Of a DNA stretch of 64,000 nucleotides, positions 22,147-34,763 are shown one piece after another. Numbering within the stretch: position 1 is the stretch's first letter; each line of letters begins with the position of its first letter. This DNA comes from Tubulanus polymorphus. Taxonomy: Eukaryota; Nemertea; Palaeonemertea; Tubulaniformes; Tubulanidae. A program made the translations under genes and the position numbers. The notes under the pieces were generated by a model. That model was given only the letters and a program-made list of their open reading frames with translations. It had not been told where the DNA came from and ran no database searches. Location: the NCBI RefSeq assembly GCF_964204645.1, contig NC_134027.1, forward strand, positions 24,850,485 through 24,914,484, written 5' to 3'.

Positions 22147-25026
22147 CGAGAACGTAGGCTAAAGGTCACGAAATAAGTACGTCGTCGTCGGTGTCGGTGA
22201 TTAATAAAAGACGTGCAGCGCACGAGACACACTTTTCTACAGAGATTTCAAAGCGTCATACGTATTTTCTTTAAGAAACCTCTATTTCAGTTATCAGGGG
22301 TCACAGATAAATGTTATTTATTCAAACATATAAAATCAATGTAACTTAAACGTTGTGGTCGTTATGCGTTATGGAATCTTAACCGATTTGGCGCGAAGCC
22401 CGAACGAACGCTTTCACCTTCTCCTAAGTCGGTTGATAAAAATATTCGTGTGACAATCTTATCATAATTCCATGCTGTTGGTCGCATTTATATACGTTAT
22501 TGTATCGTCTGTCTGTCCGTCCGAGATTCAGGATAGGTTTTATCGATTAGAAAAACCGATTCTACTGATTTGCCCTACATGAAACGTCGATTCACATGAC
22601 ACGAACAACCGCCAGGACCCGGTTTGGGAATGTTAATAAACGACAACCTTCTCATTCTCAATGATTCCAACGATTCAGTGAAATTACGATTAGTTACTAT
22701 TGACGATTTTCTCATTATCAGTGACTTTGACGATTCAGTAAAAACAAGATACTTGTTACTTTGATAAACACCAATCAACATTTATTCTCGCAACCATCAT
22801 TAATTTAAATGGCAAATTACAATTTGCAATATGAGAAAATATATGTAACTTTGAATATTTCAACATTTGGAGTTCACTGAATTATATTGGATATGTTCTC
22901 TTTCAACCCATCATTGCATGGGTGCAACATTCTGAAAATCTAGGTCAAGGCCAAATGCCAAATTTGACTATGTATATTGTTTACTGGTATCTTTGTGGTT
23001 TAACAATCTATGAGTGAAACAATTTTCATTCAAATAAAAGGGGGCTCGGGATCTACAGGGTTATTCTACAATATTGTACATAGTAATTATGTAGCAGAAC
23101 ACATTCAAAAGGAAAGATGAAAGATAAGGCCAAAAAACTGTTCGGGATTATTGGCCATTTACCAGGAATTGAACCGTTATTTCACTGTAAAAGCTCCTGT
23201 AGCGACATTGTTGATCTAATGATGCGCGGGATACGAATGAATAGAATCACAGCCTGTATGAAAAGGCGTCGTTTTTTCATCCGTGTTGCGAAATAAATGC
23301 AAACAATGTGATATAATGACTGGTTCTGTGATATTTGCGCTGGTGCTGGTTAGCAGCTGTATGAATCAAACAACTTATTGAAATTGTTCGCACGACTAGT
23401 GTCAGGACTAGAGTCAGGAAAACGATCGAACACATTTCAAACAATAACATTGCGTCAATTTTGTACAATAACAATAAAGAGCGTGGATGTATTGAAATCA
23501 AATCATATATATTATATCATGTCATATATAATGTTATTGGTCATCGTAACACATTTTGTACATAATCTTAATTATTATCATAATCAGGACCATCACAAAT
23601 ACGTTAATTAGGATCATTATTTAAGCCCGATCTCGTAATTAAATGGTTTGACTATACGCACTAGAAGAGAATCAAACACCGTGATTAACTTGACAATGAA
23701 TTGAAGTAACTTAATCGAGTGTTAGCAGGCTTTGCGAAACCGGCCCTCGGTCGGAACGATTAATAATTATCGTAATGTTATTGTTAATTTTGAGATCAGT
23801 TGTAAATTCGTTGAATCGAAAATCCATTTGCCTATTCGTGCACCTAATGCACTAATGTAACACGTATATAACTCATTAAAGGGAATGGTTATCTGCACAT
23901 ACGTCACAGGGAAACAACACCGCGGTACGTATGTACCGAGCGTTTCGTCGTGTGTACCTGATCTTTAACTCAGAACGATCACACGGGCACGATTTGGTCT
24001 GGCGTCAAATTCGAACTGTGCTAATTAGAAAGCGCGTTCACGCGTAAATCACTGACTCGCAACTAAAATGCTGTGGTAAGTGAGGTTAGTCATGTCAGAA
24101 CCGGTTAGCATTCACATCCAATAATTTGACCCGTCCTGATCCGACGTTTTTCGTCGGGCCAAAATAGGCGCGTGTGTCGTATACAGGTGATGGTCCTAGG
24201 TACCGGTGCGAATGGTTTGCCCGGGCCTAGTCCGGCACGGGCCAAATTTGGCATTGGGTAGATAATGATCGAGTGACAGCACAGTAAAAGTCGTCATTGA
24301 AACACTCGGAACCATTTCTATTTCAAATCACACTTGGAATTCTAGTTCATTTGATTCTTAGGTGAAATATCAACTAATAACTCTGAAATCTCTAAACAAG
24401 TTTTCTAAACAAGGCAATGATTGCTCCATTCAATCGACGGACAGAACCTTGTTGGTGGAGATTGTACTGTGATCCATACTGGACCCACGAGTCAAATAAA
24501 ACCCGGCGTAACTGAATTTGGAACTGGGTTAGATTAAAGCCCTTCAACCGTAGACCAAGAGCCAGTTGTCGTGACTTACTTACAAAAGTGGTATGAAGTC
24601 TTAAAACTGGTTCTTAAATTGGTTATAGAACTAAGTTTTAAACTGGTCTTAAACCTAAAGCCATAGCCGTGCAACTGACCCATGGGCCTAGAGTCAAACA
24701 AAAACTATTAATGTCTAGCTAAGTGGGCAGGCAGTCCATTCTGAAGTGAAGAGTTTTAGAGGCGCCGTGTTAACCAGGTGTCAGGTCAGTAAACGCGAAG
24801 AAACATTGTCCTTAGTAGGAAAACTTGATGTAATTAGAAATACAATACCAGCTTCTGCTATCGAAGCTTCATCCAGTACGGTAAATAAGTTCAGCTTCAC
24901 CAAGTAAATAACTTCACTTGATAATGCTACAAAGTGCTCTCTGTCTAAGTACTACGTAACTGTTTTTAAATTTCCCACTCTGTCCACTGAAACAGTTAAA
25001 CGAGTCATGAATGAAATGCACACTTT
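22147..25026. other. Intergenic between P450 and TMEM26-like genes
   Basis: No supported coding sequence. It holds an imperfect direct repeat at about 22640-22745 (TTCTCATTCTCAATGATT ... GACGATTCAGT), a TGGTCTTAAG-family fragment at 24570-24685, and single degenerate units of the CCAGTTCCACAG minisatellite near 24465-24540. Short open frames near 23277-23611 lie on both strands and lack domain signatures. Confidence 0.5.
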
Positions 25027-28000
25027 TCATCGGCGCAAATGAAGAGATTGTCTTTGCGGGGATGAAGGAGGCAATGCCATGGATCCGTATTCCCTTGCAG
25101 GGCTCTGTCCGATGCGACCGTCATTTCTAGAAATAGACGATACGGACAACGACAGGTTAGTCTCTTCGCTTTGACTCTTATTAGACGCGTTTTGCTCTTC
25201 GTCGCTTTCGCTTTCCTCTTTATGGTGACTGACGCAGACGACAGTCAGTCTGTAAAACTGCAAAATCAACACCAAAATATTCTTACACGTGAAGAAATAA
25301 ATCGTGTACGTGCTCACTTTAAAATACGCCACCGCCACCAGCCTCAGGGCCAAGAAAGGAAGATCCAACATGAATATCATGATCAAAATGCTCCAAACTT
25401 CGCTTTCGCAACAGAAACAACCTTTGTAAGCGGAGTTTTCCATAGTTTCCGGGTTGACCTTGAAGGCGCGGTCCCTCGTGGCGGTCAGCACGAGCGTGAA
25501 CTGCATCAGGCTCCACGACCAGGCGGCCAGAATGCAGAAGATGAACGGCAAACTGTCGAGAATTCCCGGCTCGTCGAATATAGCGAATAGCTCGACGACA
25601 TCGGCTGCCAGACCCAGATAGACCAGCAGGAGCTGAGATAGTTGATCGTGCGACATTTCACCTTTCGGCATCAGCCATCTTGTTATGATGAGGATCAGTA
25701 ACATCGCCTGTTCGATGAATAAAATCCACTCTTCGTCTTCTAGGTTCAGCGGAATCTGAAATGGACAATTATTAAGTTTGAATTTAGTGAGGTGGGCAAC
25801 ATGGTTTAAGAAGCGTTCGGGATGCTGCCAGGTCGATGGGTACGATTCCCGATTGCCACAATAGTCGACGGCTGCGCATTAGTGCATCCTCACTTGCCAT
25901 AAGTGAAATCTTCTAGTTGTTGATGTACTACTGCACACTAGTGACGCCTGGGGATCCTCGCTTGCCACAAATGGAATCATTTATCACCGCAGTAGCTGAT
26001 ATACTACTGTATGCTAGCGGCACCTGGTCGATCCTCAATTGCCACAAGTAGAATTCTCTATTACGGCAGTAGCTGATGTCCTACAGCACACTAGCACGCC
26101 TGGCGGATCCCCACTTCCCATAATGTGGCATCCACGATTGCCACAAGATCGCCGAGTCGTCAATCCCATTTTCCCTCAACCCGTACACACAAAAACAGAC
26201 CGCGGCGTGCACATAAATCACACTGGCGAATTAATAAAATCGAATAGATATCATGTATTTGATTACAACAGCAAGTGTTGCCGAAAATGAATATATTTGA
26301 ACATATGTTTCTCGTATATACAGTGATATTGTGTACGCGGGGTTCACGGTACTCTCGCCATACGACATGCGAACCTTCGAAATCGATACGCAACAAACGT
26401 ATTTATATACACACATACTCGTCTGTTTCATAATCTCATTTTTCTGAAAGTTTCGCTAGATTTTTCGATATTTTAAATCGTTCGGTTTTTTTCCATCGTC
26501 GGTTTGTCGCTGTACCCAGTATTTGCAAACGGGCACGAGATGAACTGTTTAGTGGAAAAACACCACTATTGACATTTCACAACCGCGCTCAAAACACAAA
26601 CGCGCAGTGTCAATACAAAACTGACGGAGATTATTTCAGTCATCGGATCATAGAAATAGCGGGATAAAACTATATGTATATAAAAGTCTAGTAAATGGGT
26701 GCAGCGGGACCCGCCTGAGTTTTAATGGGACGATATTGATAACTAGGCGTCGGCGATATATTCGACGTATGGTGTAGGCGATTCAACGTACTTCAACTTG
26801 CATTAAACCATTAAGCGACTACTTAGGTGACAGAATTTGTATTGACGAACCGATGTAGCAGTTGCCATAGACGCCGATCCTGTCCGACATGACACCGGAA
26901 GTCGCAATACCGGAAGTAATGTCGGTTCTGTATTCGTTGTAAGCTTACGCGCTGATTGGTCGATGTAGGACGGATACAGGATTTTGAAGGGGGGTAAAGT
27001 GCGATCAGAGGACGCTTTTGGAAAACTATAACCCTTGAAATGATTTTCCTGCCCTCGACACGATCAAAATCTGCAAATCTGATTCCAATCCAAATTTTTT
27101 TAAAAACTTTTTTAAGCCCCCGCCTAAATCTCATACTAGAGGCATTTTGTATATCGGCTATTCGTTTAGCCATTGGTAAGCGGTCCGACTGGACACCGTA
27201 AGGATATGGATGTCCATGGCTGACGGATAGAAATAATACCTCAATATCTATAACACGATTTTTTACGAAATAACGTTTTCAATGCCATTTGGTGCACACG
27301 AAATAGCTTAGAATGGCGGCAATATAAAACAGTTAATTCTTCTTTATGTTCCTTTACACACCGCATTATGGACGCCGTCTGTTGAAAAGGATATTGACAA
27401 CAATGAAATATCAGTATTAGTTTTGTTCTCGACGGATCGACTAATATATCACTCGACTTATAATTTTTGCGCACACGGTTTTTCGAACAATATTCAATTA
27501 GCGCTCCAGCTCAAGCCTCCGATATAATTAGCTTATCGAGACGGGTTTTCCAACGTTTAATTCTGAAAGAAAGCGTCCATTTTGACGAAGTTGTACACGC
27601 GCTCGGCTAAGACTCTTAATAACATCTGTGTTGACTTTCAGTACGCCCATTAAAAACATGGATATAATTTGACTTCATGCGCTAATAACTTCAGGCCTCA
27701 TAAACTCTAGTTTTAACGTCCATGCTTCAGGCATTGTAACAGTAAATACGAAACTATGCAAGCCATATTCACGAAAAAAAAACAAACTCTCAAGACAGGT
27801 TTCGATTGGTCCGATTCCGGAAATCTCTTCTGTTGGCGCGTTCATTTTCGACCAGAATATGCTCTACCTATTCCGGAATAGCATAATCTGTAGAACTGAT
27901 AGAAGCGGCCGGTAGAGAGAATGGCGGTTCTACCGATTCCAGAATTATCTTCCGTTTTGACCAGAATATGCTATACCTTCTGGAAAATCTGTTAACCTGT

Positions 28001-29933
28001 TAGAAACAGCCGATAGAGAGTTTGTAATTCGGAATTGCCAGTTATAAACAGTAATACGTTCAATCGAAACCTGTCTTAAGCTTAAGAGTGTCAATCTTCG
28101 AGCGTGCACCTGCACATTGCACCCGGTTTCAAAGAATTGAATTAACAGTGACCTAAGCATTCACATATCGCAGTAGTTCTGATTTTCTCAGCTTACTGAG
28201 GTGTTGTCGTCTGGGATCCAAAATCAAAGCCCCACCTTAGTACCCTAGCATACATCCATCTTTCGACGCTCAGAACTGCGGAGATGACGGGAACGGATCC
28301 ACACGCGTCGGTTTTCACTTTTTCAGACCACTGTCCTTCCAGGTTGCCTTTTGTCAAGACAAGATCAGACAAGACATAAAAAATCACACATTTGACACTA
28401 TTCTCTCGGATTTCTTCAAAAATATTTCTATCACCGAGGCGGCCCGCTTGCGGCATTCGGCGCGGCCACTTCATACAAAGAATAGCCTTATTCTTTTTCT
28501 TTGAAACCAAATCTCAAAACCCATTAAAGCTTTTGATCAAATTAGTTTACGGTTTTTTGTGTCCTCGCTGTATATCGATCATGGAAAGTAAAAAATCATA
28601 TTCAAATGAGTAACAGGGATATTATGTTTTCAAGCCAAGGAAGAGCTAAATTGAATTAACAAATTAACGAACCAATTAAGATTATAGCCATTGTTCTGTA
28701 GCTTTAGACCTGCGAATTCTCGCTGCCTTAAGCTACACAACATTGGATATTTTCATAGCGAAACCAAAACATGTATTGTTAATTTCATTTTACACTTCCT
28801 CTCTTCCTTCGACTTAAAAAAACATGATATCCCTATTACTCATTTGGATTTTAGACTTTTAAATGAACATCATCAACGTAGATCGGTCGGTTGGGATTGA
28901 TATTTACCGTAGCTTGTACGAAATGATTGATGGCTCCGGTAGACTGAGTCGGTCGAGGGGTTCGTTGTTCGCGGCCTTGTCTCTTTTCGTCCAGGCGATG
29001 AAGCTCGAGAAACCAAATGGACGGACACGCCGTACACAGGTAGAAAAACACAGTCGGGCTGAACCTGTTGACACCGACATGGAAAGAGTAAAAGAGAAAA
29101 AATAAACGTTTTTACCAAAAATGAAATGAGATGATTCGCTTTGGGTCCGTTATTATTTTGCCAAGTTCAACTAAGTTGATTCCGAACCGACAAAAATCGG
29201 CGGAACATATTTCTAAAAATTTTGTATGAGCCGCAGTCTTCGTTTCTCAGGTTTAAAGCCAATCTAAGCTCATTTTGATTCTATGGCCAATTTTTGACTT
29301 ACGTGAAACCGATATAAGCTCAGTTTGGTTCGAACGCCAACAACTTTCGTCCGGTCTAAGCTCATTTCGGTTTTGCGTGTATAGTCAATCTAAACTCATT
29401 TTGGTTGTATCGTGTTGTATGTCCAATTTAACAGTTTTAAGACCAGGCTTTACGCCCATTTCCGACTCCAGTCAGGTTTGGAACACTATAAGGCCTAGAC
29501 CACATCAAGCGTCAATATCAATGGCGCCCGTAAAACCTTATTCCAGAATGATACCAAACCTTTATCAACTTTTTAACTCCGCGGTAGGAACTGGCAGCAA
29601 TTTGGGACTAAACATCAGAAAATGTTTGAAGTATTTTCAGATCTATAACTTTGTAAAATCAAGTTTTTTTGTTCACTTTCAGGCAATAGAATATGAATAT
29701 GTGAATTACGAATGATATGATGAATAAAGTGAAACGAACCATTTCCATTCGGCGCCGTGACGTTTTACCAAAACGATCGCCGTATCGACCAGGATACCGA
29801 CAAATCCGAGCAGCAGCAACCAGTAAAAACCGTCGTTTACGACGGCCACCCTCCAGACGGCCAGTAACGCGTGAATAATCAAAATCAACCGGGCTATTAC
29901 TGCCTTTATCACAGATATCAGCACGAATGCCAT
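25027..29933 (-). CDS. TMEM26: TMEM26-like multi-pass membrane protein
   Basis: Three exons join in phase: 29933-29740, 29064-28908 and 25755-25027. They give 359 residues, close to the roughly 370 of vertebrate TMEM26. The ATG at 29933 opens M-A-F-V-L-I-S-V-I-K-A-V. Family marks recalled for TMEM26 are present: L-L-A-V-W-R-V in helix 1, the E-W-K-W-F-S-P-T-V-F-F-Y-L junction across exons 1 and 2, C-P-S-I-W-F-L-E-L-H, and R-W-L-M-P-K-G-E with D-Q-L-S-Q-L-L-L in exon 3. Six to eight hydrophobic helices are separated by short loops. The tail is Ser/Glu-rich and probably cytosolic. The molecular function of TMEM26 is not established. The exon 1 donor (AATG/gttcgt) is weak but is required for the conserved Trp codon. 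Large introns carry repeats only. Confidence 0.85.
25850..26135. repeat. Tandem ~75-bp repeats with TTGCCACAA / GGATCC motif
   Basis: Three to four diverged units of TCCTCRCTTGCCACAARTG, then AGCTGATGTACTACTG and CACACTAGCRCGCCTGG, lie in TMEM26-like intron 2. The unit is the reverse strand of the dispersed GTGGCAGTCGAGGATCC repeat found near 11966, 12222, 42785, 47490, 54692, 61915 and 62150. Confidence 0.75.
27790..28080. mobile_element. MITE-like element with duplicated interior
   Basis: It is bounded by AAGACAGGTTTCGATTGG and its inverse TTCAATCGAAACCTGTCTT. The interior holds two copies of GACCAGAATATGCTATACC with GGTAGAGAG/GATAGAGAG motifs. This is the clearest member of the GTTTCGATTG family in the window and shows the terminal inverted repeats best. 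It lies in intron 2 of the TMEM26-like gene. Confidence 0.7.
29255..29460. repeat. Reverse-strand repeats of the TGGTCTTAAG family
   Basis: Four imperfect units of CAATCTAAGCTCATTTTGGTT in intron 1 of the TMEM26-like gene. They are the complement of the repeat phrase at 19560-19785. Confidence 0.7.
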
Positions 29934-32240
29934 TATTATTTATATATCACATTAAAGAAATCTCTCTGAATTACAAAGTCGCTCCTTCGTTCGTCGAGGA
30001 TTCAGTCGTTATACATGATCTCCGGTAGGGAGAAAATCGTCGGCGACAATTTCGGTGTCTTTTTAAAAAGTTTTCAGAATTCGATCGTTAGTCCTTGTTT
30101 TCATCAGTTCAACGCGCGCACGTTGACGATGCGTTTCGATCGGGGAACTCCTCAGCTTTGATGACGTACGTAATTAGGGAGTTTTCCGAGTATATTGCAT
30201 GTTTGCTGTTTTCGTTTTCGTAATCCGCACGTGTGACGAGTCGCACGGACCGACTAGTGCGCGCTCGGCTGAAATTCGAGTAGTCCGGCGAATATCATAG
30301 ATAGAATATACGCGTAAACGTTAATATCATTACGTCATTCTTTATGAATACGATTAACTCGACCGATCCCACCAACCAGAACGCGTCGAGAGGTTCCTAA
30401 TGAACACCTAGCCATCCCGCGAGCAGTATATATACTATATCAAATGTACTGTGTCGCAGCAGTGTTTTCTGGTGAGTCGAGATGCGATCTCCCGTTTCAT
30501 TTAGGCTTAGTCCAATTAACCAGATGTTGACACAAAACCGCACAGGTCAATAATACAGCCATTAGCATATTTAATACAGTCGCTCCCTATCTAGATTCTA
30601 GGTGCGGTGTACATTTCTCTAAAAACCGTCATTAAAATACAACTATTTTCGGGTCGATATTTCGATACCGATCACACGGTGTTATACATCACACGGATAG
30701 GCTTCGGACGTTCACACCGGTTATAACTTAAAAAGGGTGGAATTTGAAAATATGCGAAGACAATCTGTGTAATATTTGAATCAAGTTATCGTGGCGTTGA
30801 CTGTACGTATGGCAATTACTATTTTGATAACCAGATGGCCGGTTTTAAAGACCAGCCAGTTTTAAGTTTAACCGCCTACTGTCAATGGGTCCATGTGTTA
30901 TAACCTGTCGACAAAACCAGACGCTGATTTAGGATTTTTCCGATTATTTTTTTCAAAATGTGAAATATCTTCATCAGGCTAAACTTCAGTTTTCCTAGCT
31001 AGTCGACTACAGTTGGTCGGAACTAATAACCAAACGCACTATAGTTCGGTCTAGTGTCCGCCATTTTGGAACAGGTCCGGACTACAACGACACTGCTCAA
31101 TCCCGTGGTCGACTATTTGTATTGCTAATTACGTACTTTATGTATCTAAGCAAACCATTTATATTTAATGTGTACAGTATCAAATAATAAAGGAACAATT
31201 GAATCTAAAAAAAAAAACTATATCCGGACTATAGTTTCGAATAACTGACTTTCGGTTTCGCAAATAGTCGATAACCGAAATTCTCGAAGGTCTGTCCGCC
31301 ACAATTCATTCGATCGGCGGATTATGAAATGGGTGATGTTTTTAACCTTTGACAAAATGCTGTGACGATAATATAAAACCCCACGCTAAAATTGATAATT
31401 AAAAAAGTCCAAAAGAGATAGAAAAGAGATTGTCTGAGCTAGTTTCATTCCATGTTTCAATCTTCGGATATTCTTTCAGAAATATTTCATTATTCCCCAG
31501 GAGATGACTATCAGGATTTAGTCGAAACATTTGAAGTTATTTCGGACTGTGTTTTTCCTTACTGCACCATTTCATATAATGTATGGACGATGTTTTCATT
31601 CATCGAAATCTCGGCAAACCTCGCGACTCCCAGCCGCAGACGACAAATGAAGAGTGACGTCATTTGTTATCTTGAATCATAATTCACTCGATGAAATTTT
31701 CCATTTTTGGATAATTTTTTTACTGGCGTTTTCGAGCCGTGCCTTGATTATACGGGAAACAATAAGGCTATACGCGACCTATGCCTGTAGCTGTTTACCA
31801 GGCGAGTATTTGCGCGGATATTCGAAAAATGTTTAGTTTTAATCATAAAATCCACCCAGGATCCGCGGGGTCTGAAAAACTAAAGCGATAATGTTGTGAT
31901 CGTTGCCAAGGTAGCGCGTCACAACCGATCGGACGTTCTATGAACAACCTAGCCTCAAGTATAGACTTGGTATGAAAAATCTACTTGAAATATAAACAGG
32001 AAAATTTAGCCAACAGATCGTACGAAAAATCGAACAGCTTTCAGTTATAACTAGTTCAAATTTATTCCACTTGATAAAAAATATATCTATTTTCACAATT
32101 CATCTAAAACAACTTAACGATATCATAACCCAGATACTGGTAACATGGAATCTCGGAATGGTCATTATTCCTGCTCATTTTGACTGGTTTTACTTTACTT
32201 CTTGTTTGGACTTGTCACTTCATTCTCTCGTTTGGACTGG
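29934..32240. other. Intergenic, TMEM26-like upstream region and fold-back repeat
   Basis: 29934-30400 is GC-richer than its surroundings and carries TGACGTAC (CRE-like) near 30160 and several CpG clusters, as expected for a promoter. 30985-31300 is a degenerate inverted element (next entry). No domain is recognisable in the short open frames near 31452-31836. Confidence 0.45.
30985..31300. mobile_element. Degenerate fold-back element, GTCGACTA / TAACCGAA family
   Basis: Contains TAGTCGACTACAGTTGGTCGGAACTAATAACC at the left and TTTCGGTTTCG with AGTCGATAACCGAAATT at the right. The same blocks form compact copies at 49690-49840 and 56893-57045 inside introns of the Ig genes. Confidence 0.55.
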
Positions 32241-34763
32241 TTATATTTCTTCCTGTGCCTGCGGCTGTTCTTCCTGTGCCAGCGGCTGTTCTTCTCCGTT
32301 TTCTTGCAAGTCTTCTACGATGACGGGCGTGTCCGGTTTTAGAATGAGCCAAACTTCGCTGCGTTTGTTCATCGGTTTGAATGGAGGATCGTAGTGGACG
32401 AAGACCGGTGGATGTTCAGCGAGTACGTAGCCCTTGTCCAAACTCGACACCAACAGCTTCTTCGATTCGGCTATCCATGTCGCTTCCTTACCGGTAAAAC
32501 CGGTAAACTTCCTGCGAACGCAAAATATGAACAACATTTACCTAATCGGAATATAATCGTTGAAATTGTTTTTATCACACGCTCGGAGATTTGACAAACA
32601 CTCGGAGAAGTTAGTACCAGTAACCGCAGTAAGAGGCAGAGTCTGCTGTATTCTCAAACCCTTACTCAGTATTTGACACCAACTTCGGGTAGAATTTCAC
32701 CATCTCAGATTTACCACAGTAAGAGATAGAGTCTAATGTCTTTCTCAAACTCTTACTCAGTATTTGACAACAACTCGGGGTAGAATTTTACCAGAAAGAT
32801 TAACTGAGTAAGAGACATAGTCTAATGTCAGAGTCTTCCGAATTACGCAAACTCTTACTCAGTACAGTATTTGACACCAATTTGGGATAGAATTTTACCG
32901 AACCAGGGTCAAGTTGCACAGTCAGTAAGTCCGAAAGTAGTATTAAATCTTAAGACTGGTCTTAAGGTGTTAGATTGGCTATAGAACTAAATTAATCTTA
33001 GAATGGTCTTAAGTCTAAGCTATGACTATGCAACCAGCCCCAGATTAAGAGTTAACTGTCTTTTGCAAATTCGTATTCGGCATTTGGTACCAACTATAGG
33101 GTAGAATTTTACCAGTACCAAAGAGACAGAGTCGACTGTATTTTCTTTGGTCAGTTTTATATAATGTCCAAATACGCACTCTACCGTAACTATAATTGTT
33201 CAGGTTACCTCACAAGCAGTTTCATCGATGGTTTCTCTTCGATGTACACACCCTCCTCGGTCGGTCTGGGGATGCCTTTGCCCTCTTCAATCGCCGACTC
33301 GTCGAGATAGAAGGACGTCGTAAACGTGTCGTCCACTTCTGTCTCAGTTTCTTGTCGGTCGACCACCGATATCACCGGTAAGGTCACTTCGAATGATTTT
33401 TCTGCAAAACGATTACATAGAACAGCTTGAATTCTAAATTTCATGATGATGTCACCTTGGTGTGTTATAAGTCCTTAGATACAGCAACGAACGTGCAATT
33501 TTTTAAGATTACAATTTTGTTTCTTTAATTACGATGCATGAACGAGCGTGTAATTTTAGAATCTTAAAACGTTTAACGTTTGCTTTTTCATCTGTTATGT
33601 TAACGTGCTCTTATAACGATTCTAGAATGCCTCCATAGAATAAATAGCCCGATAACGTCCTCAAAGTCGGCCATCGCTATGGTCATACCTTGATCGTTTT
33701 TGCCCTGGATATATCTGTAACATTTCCAGAATCCATCGCTCAAAGCGTCACTGTATTTCTTCGATGTTACCGTGCAGCTGATCCAGCGAGTCGTCGGATA
33801 CTCGCGTTCCTCGTAGTCATTCTGCGCAAAGAAGACAAATTAATAAATCATTTATGAATCTACTACTTTGAGTATTATATTATATTATATCATGTTAAGC
33901 TGTTGTTCCTTAATTTTGTAAAAATTCTTTAGAAAATAAAATCATATCATATCAACGCACTGGGCACTTATACTTGTATAAACTCATTATATGTATTGCA
34001 TGAATGGAACGCGTAAAACAAATATTCTATATTATGAACTGGAACGGAAAAAGGGGGAAAAGGTGAAAAAGGTCAAGTACGAGAGTGACATTCCGAGTCT
34101 TGCGGAGTTATTTTTAATGCAATGTATATCTATAGATTGTGTCAATCACGAGAGGTGTGGATCTGCACTTACGAATTGAAGTTATGGTTAAGTAAAGAGA
34201 AATACCCGTATAAGGGACAATAAGGAAACGGGAGCCGCTGTCAAATTTTCTCTTCCGTTTAGTAGCGCAGTGCAATGAGGGTGCGATGATTTTGCATTCG
34301 CTGCGTGACAAGCGGGTTCGAGTCCTGCTGGTTGCTTACAGTGTGCGGCCAACACTTCACGTGGTCCCGTCGCGAGGCTTAGTGAACGGTCCAGGTGGGA
34401 AAACCAAGATCCAAACAATTAGTAAGGTTTAACAAAAGTAAAAAAAATGTATGAATATGCATTGCGTCCCTTCCAGTAAAGATGGCTGTACCCTTAATCC
34501 CCACACGACATCATCAGCCTACTAATTGTGATTCGATCTAAACAGACTCCACCAGAAAACATGGCTGAAAATATCCAATCACCAGGAGGAAGCTGTGTGA
34601 CGTCATATCAAATATAGAAGTCGGCCATTTTCTACGGAATGGTAAGCTGGTTTTTTAGTCTCATACTTACAAAGCTTTCGATGACGTCGAATTTCGGGGA
34701 AGCCGTTTTCTTAAGGCCAGTCGCCACCAACAGACCGCTACCCGTAGCTTTCAAATAGTTCAT
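32241..34763 (-). CDS. SOUL family haem-binding protein (HEBP1/HEBP2-like)
   Basis: Four coding exons join in phase: 34763-34671, 33821-33689, 33401-33209 and 32511-32241. They give 229 residues; vertebrate HEBP proteins are about 190-205. SOUL-domain marks run in order: F-D-V-I-E-S-F, E-E-R-E-Y-P-T-T-R-W-I-S-C-T-V, G-F-W-K-C-Y-R-Y-I-Q-G-K-N, then V-T-L-P-V, T-T-S-F-Y-L-D-E, I-P-R-P-T-E-E-G-V-Y-I, and W-I-A-E-S-K-K-L-L with Y-D-P-P-F-K-P-M-N-K-R-S-E-V-W-L near the end. SOUL proteins bind haem or other tetrapyrroles in the cytosol. The extra length is an acidic, Gln-rich tail holding E-E-Q-P-L-A-Q-E-E-Q-P-Q-A-Q-E-E. The ATG at 34763 lies 12 bases after an acceptor-like TTTTCACAG, so a 5' UTR exon probably lies upstream. 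A minus-strand AATAAA is at 32061-32066. Confidence 0.92.
32920..33050. mobile_element. TGGTCTTAAG-family element in SOUL intron 3
   Basis: Left end AAGTTGCACAGTCAGTAAGTCC, interior TTAAGACTGGTCTTAAGGTGTTAGATTGGCTATAGAAC, right end TATGACTATGCAACCAGCCCC. The ends are inverted. Just upstream, 32620-32900 holds three loose repeats of ACTCAGTATTTGACACCAA plus GTAGAATTTTACCA. Confidence 0.6.
33865..33955 (+). mobile_element. Retrotransposon 3' tail (AAATCATATCATATC) in SOUL gene intron
   Basis: CTGTTGTTCCTTAATTTTGTAAAAATTC followed by AATAAAATCATATCATATC matches the 3' tail of the element at 1313-1755. It is about 90 bp long, so it is a severely 5'-truncated insertion. Confidence 0.65.
34255..34340 (+). 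repeat. Possible tRNA-derived SINE head
   Basis: TAGCGCAGTGCAATGAGG resembles a pol III A box, and GCGGGTTCGAGTCCTGC about 45 bases on matches a B box. No complete tRNA cloverleaf forms and the flanks are not those of a functional tRNA, so a SINE fragment is more likely. Weak call. Confidence 0.35.

Noticed and set aside
25171-25590. 139-residue plus-strand frame
   Set aside because: It is antisense to the long last exon of the TMEM26-like gene.
25850-26135. CRISPR-like regular repeats
   Set aside because: Units are diverged, spacers are not unique, and the context is a eukaryotic intron; it is a tandem dispersed-repeat cluster.
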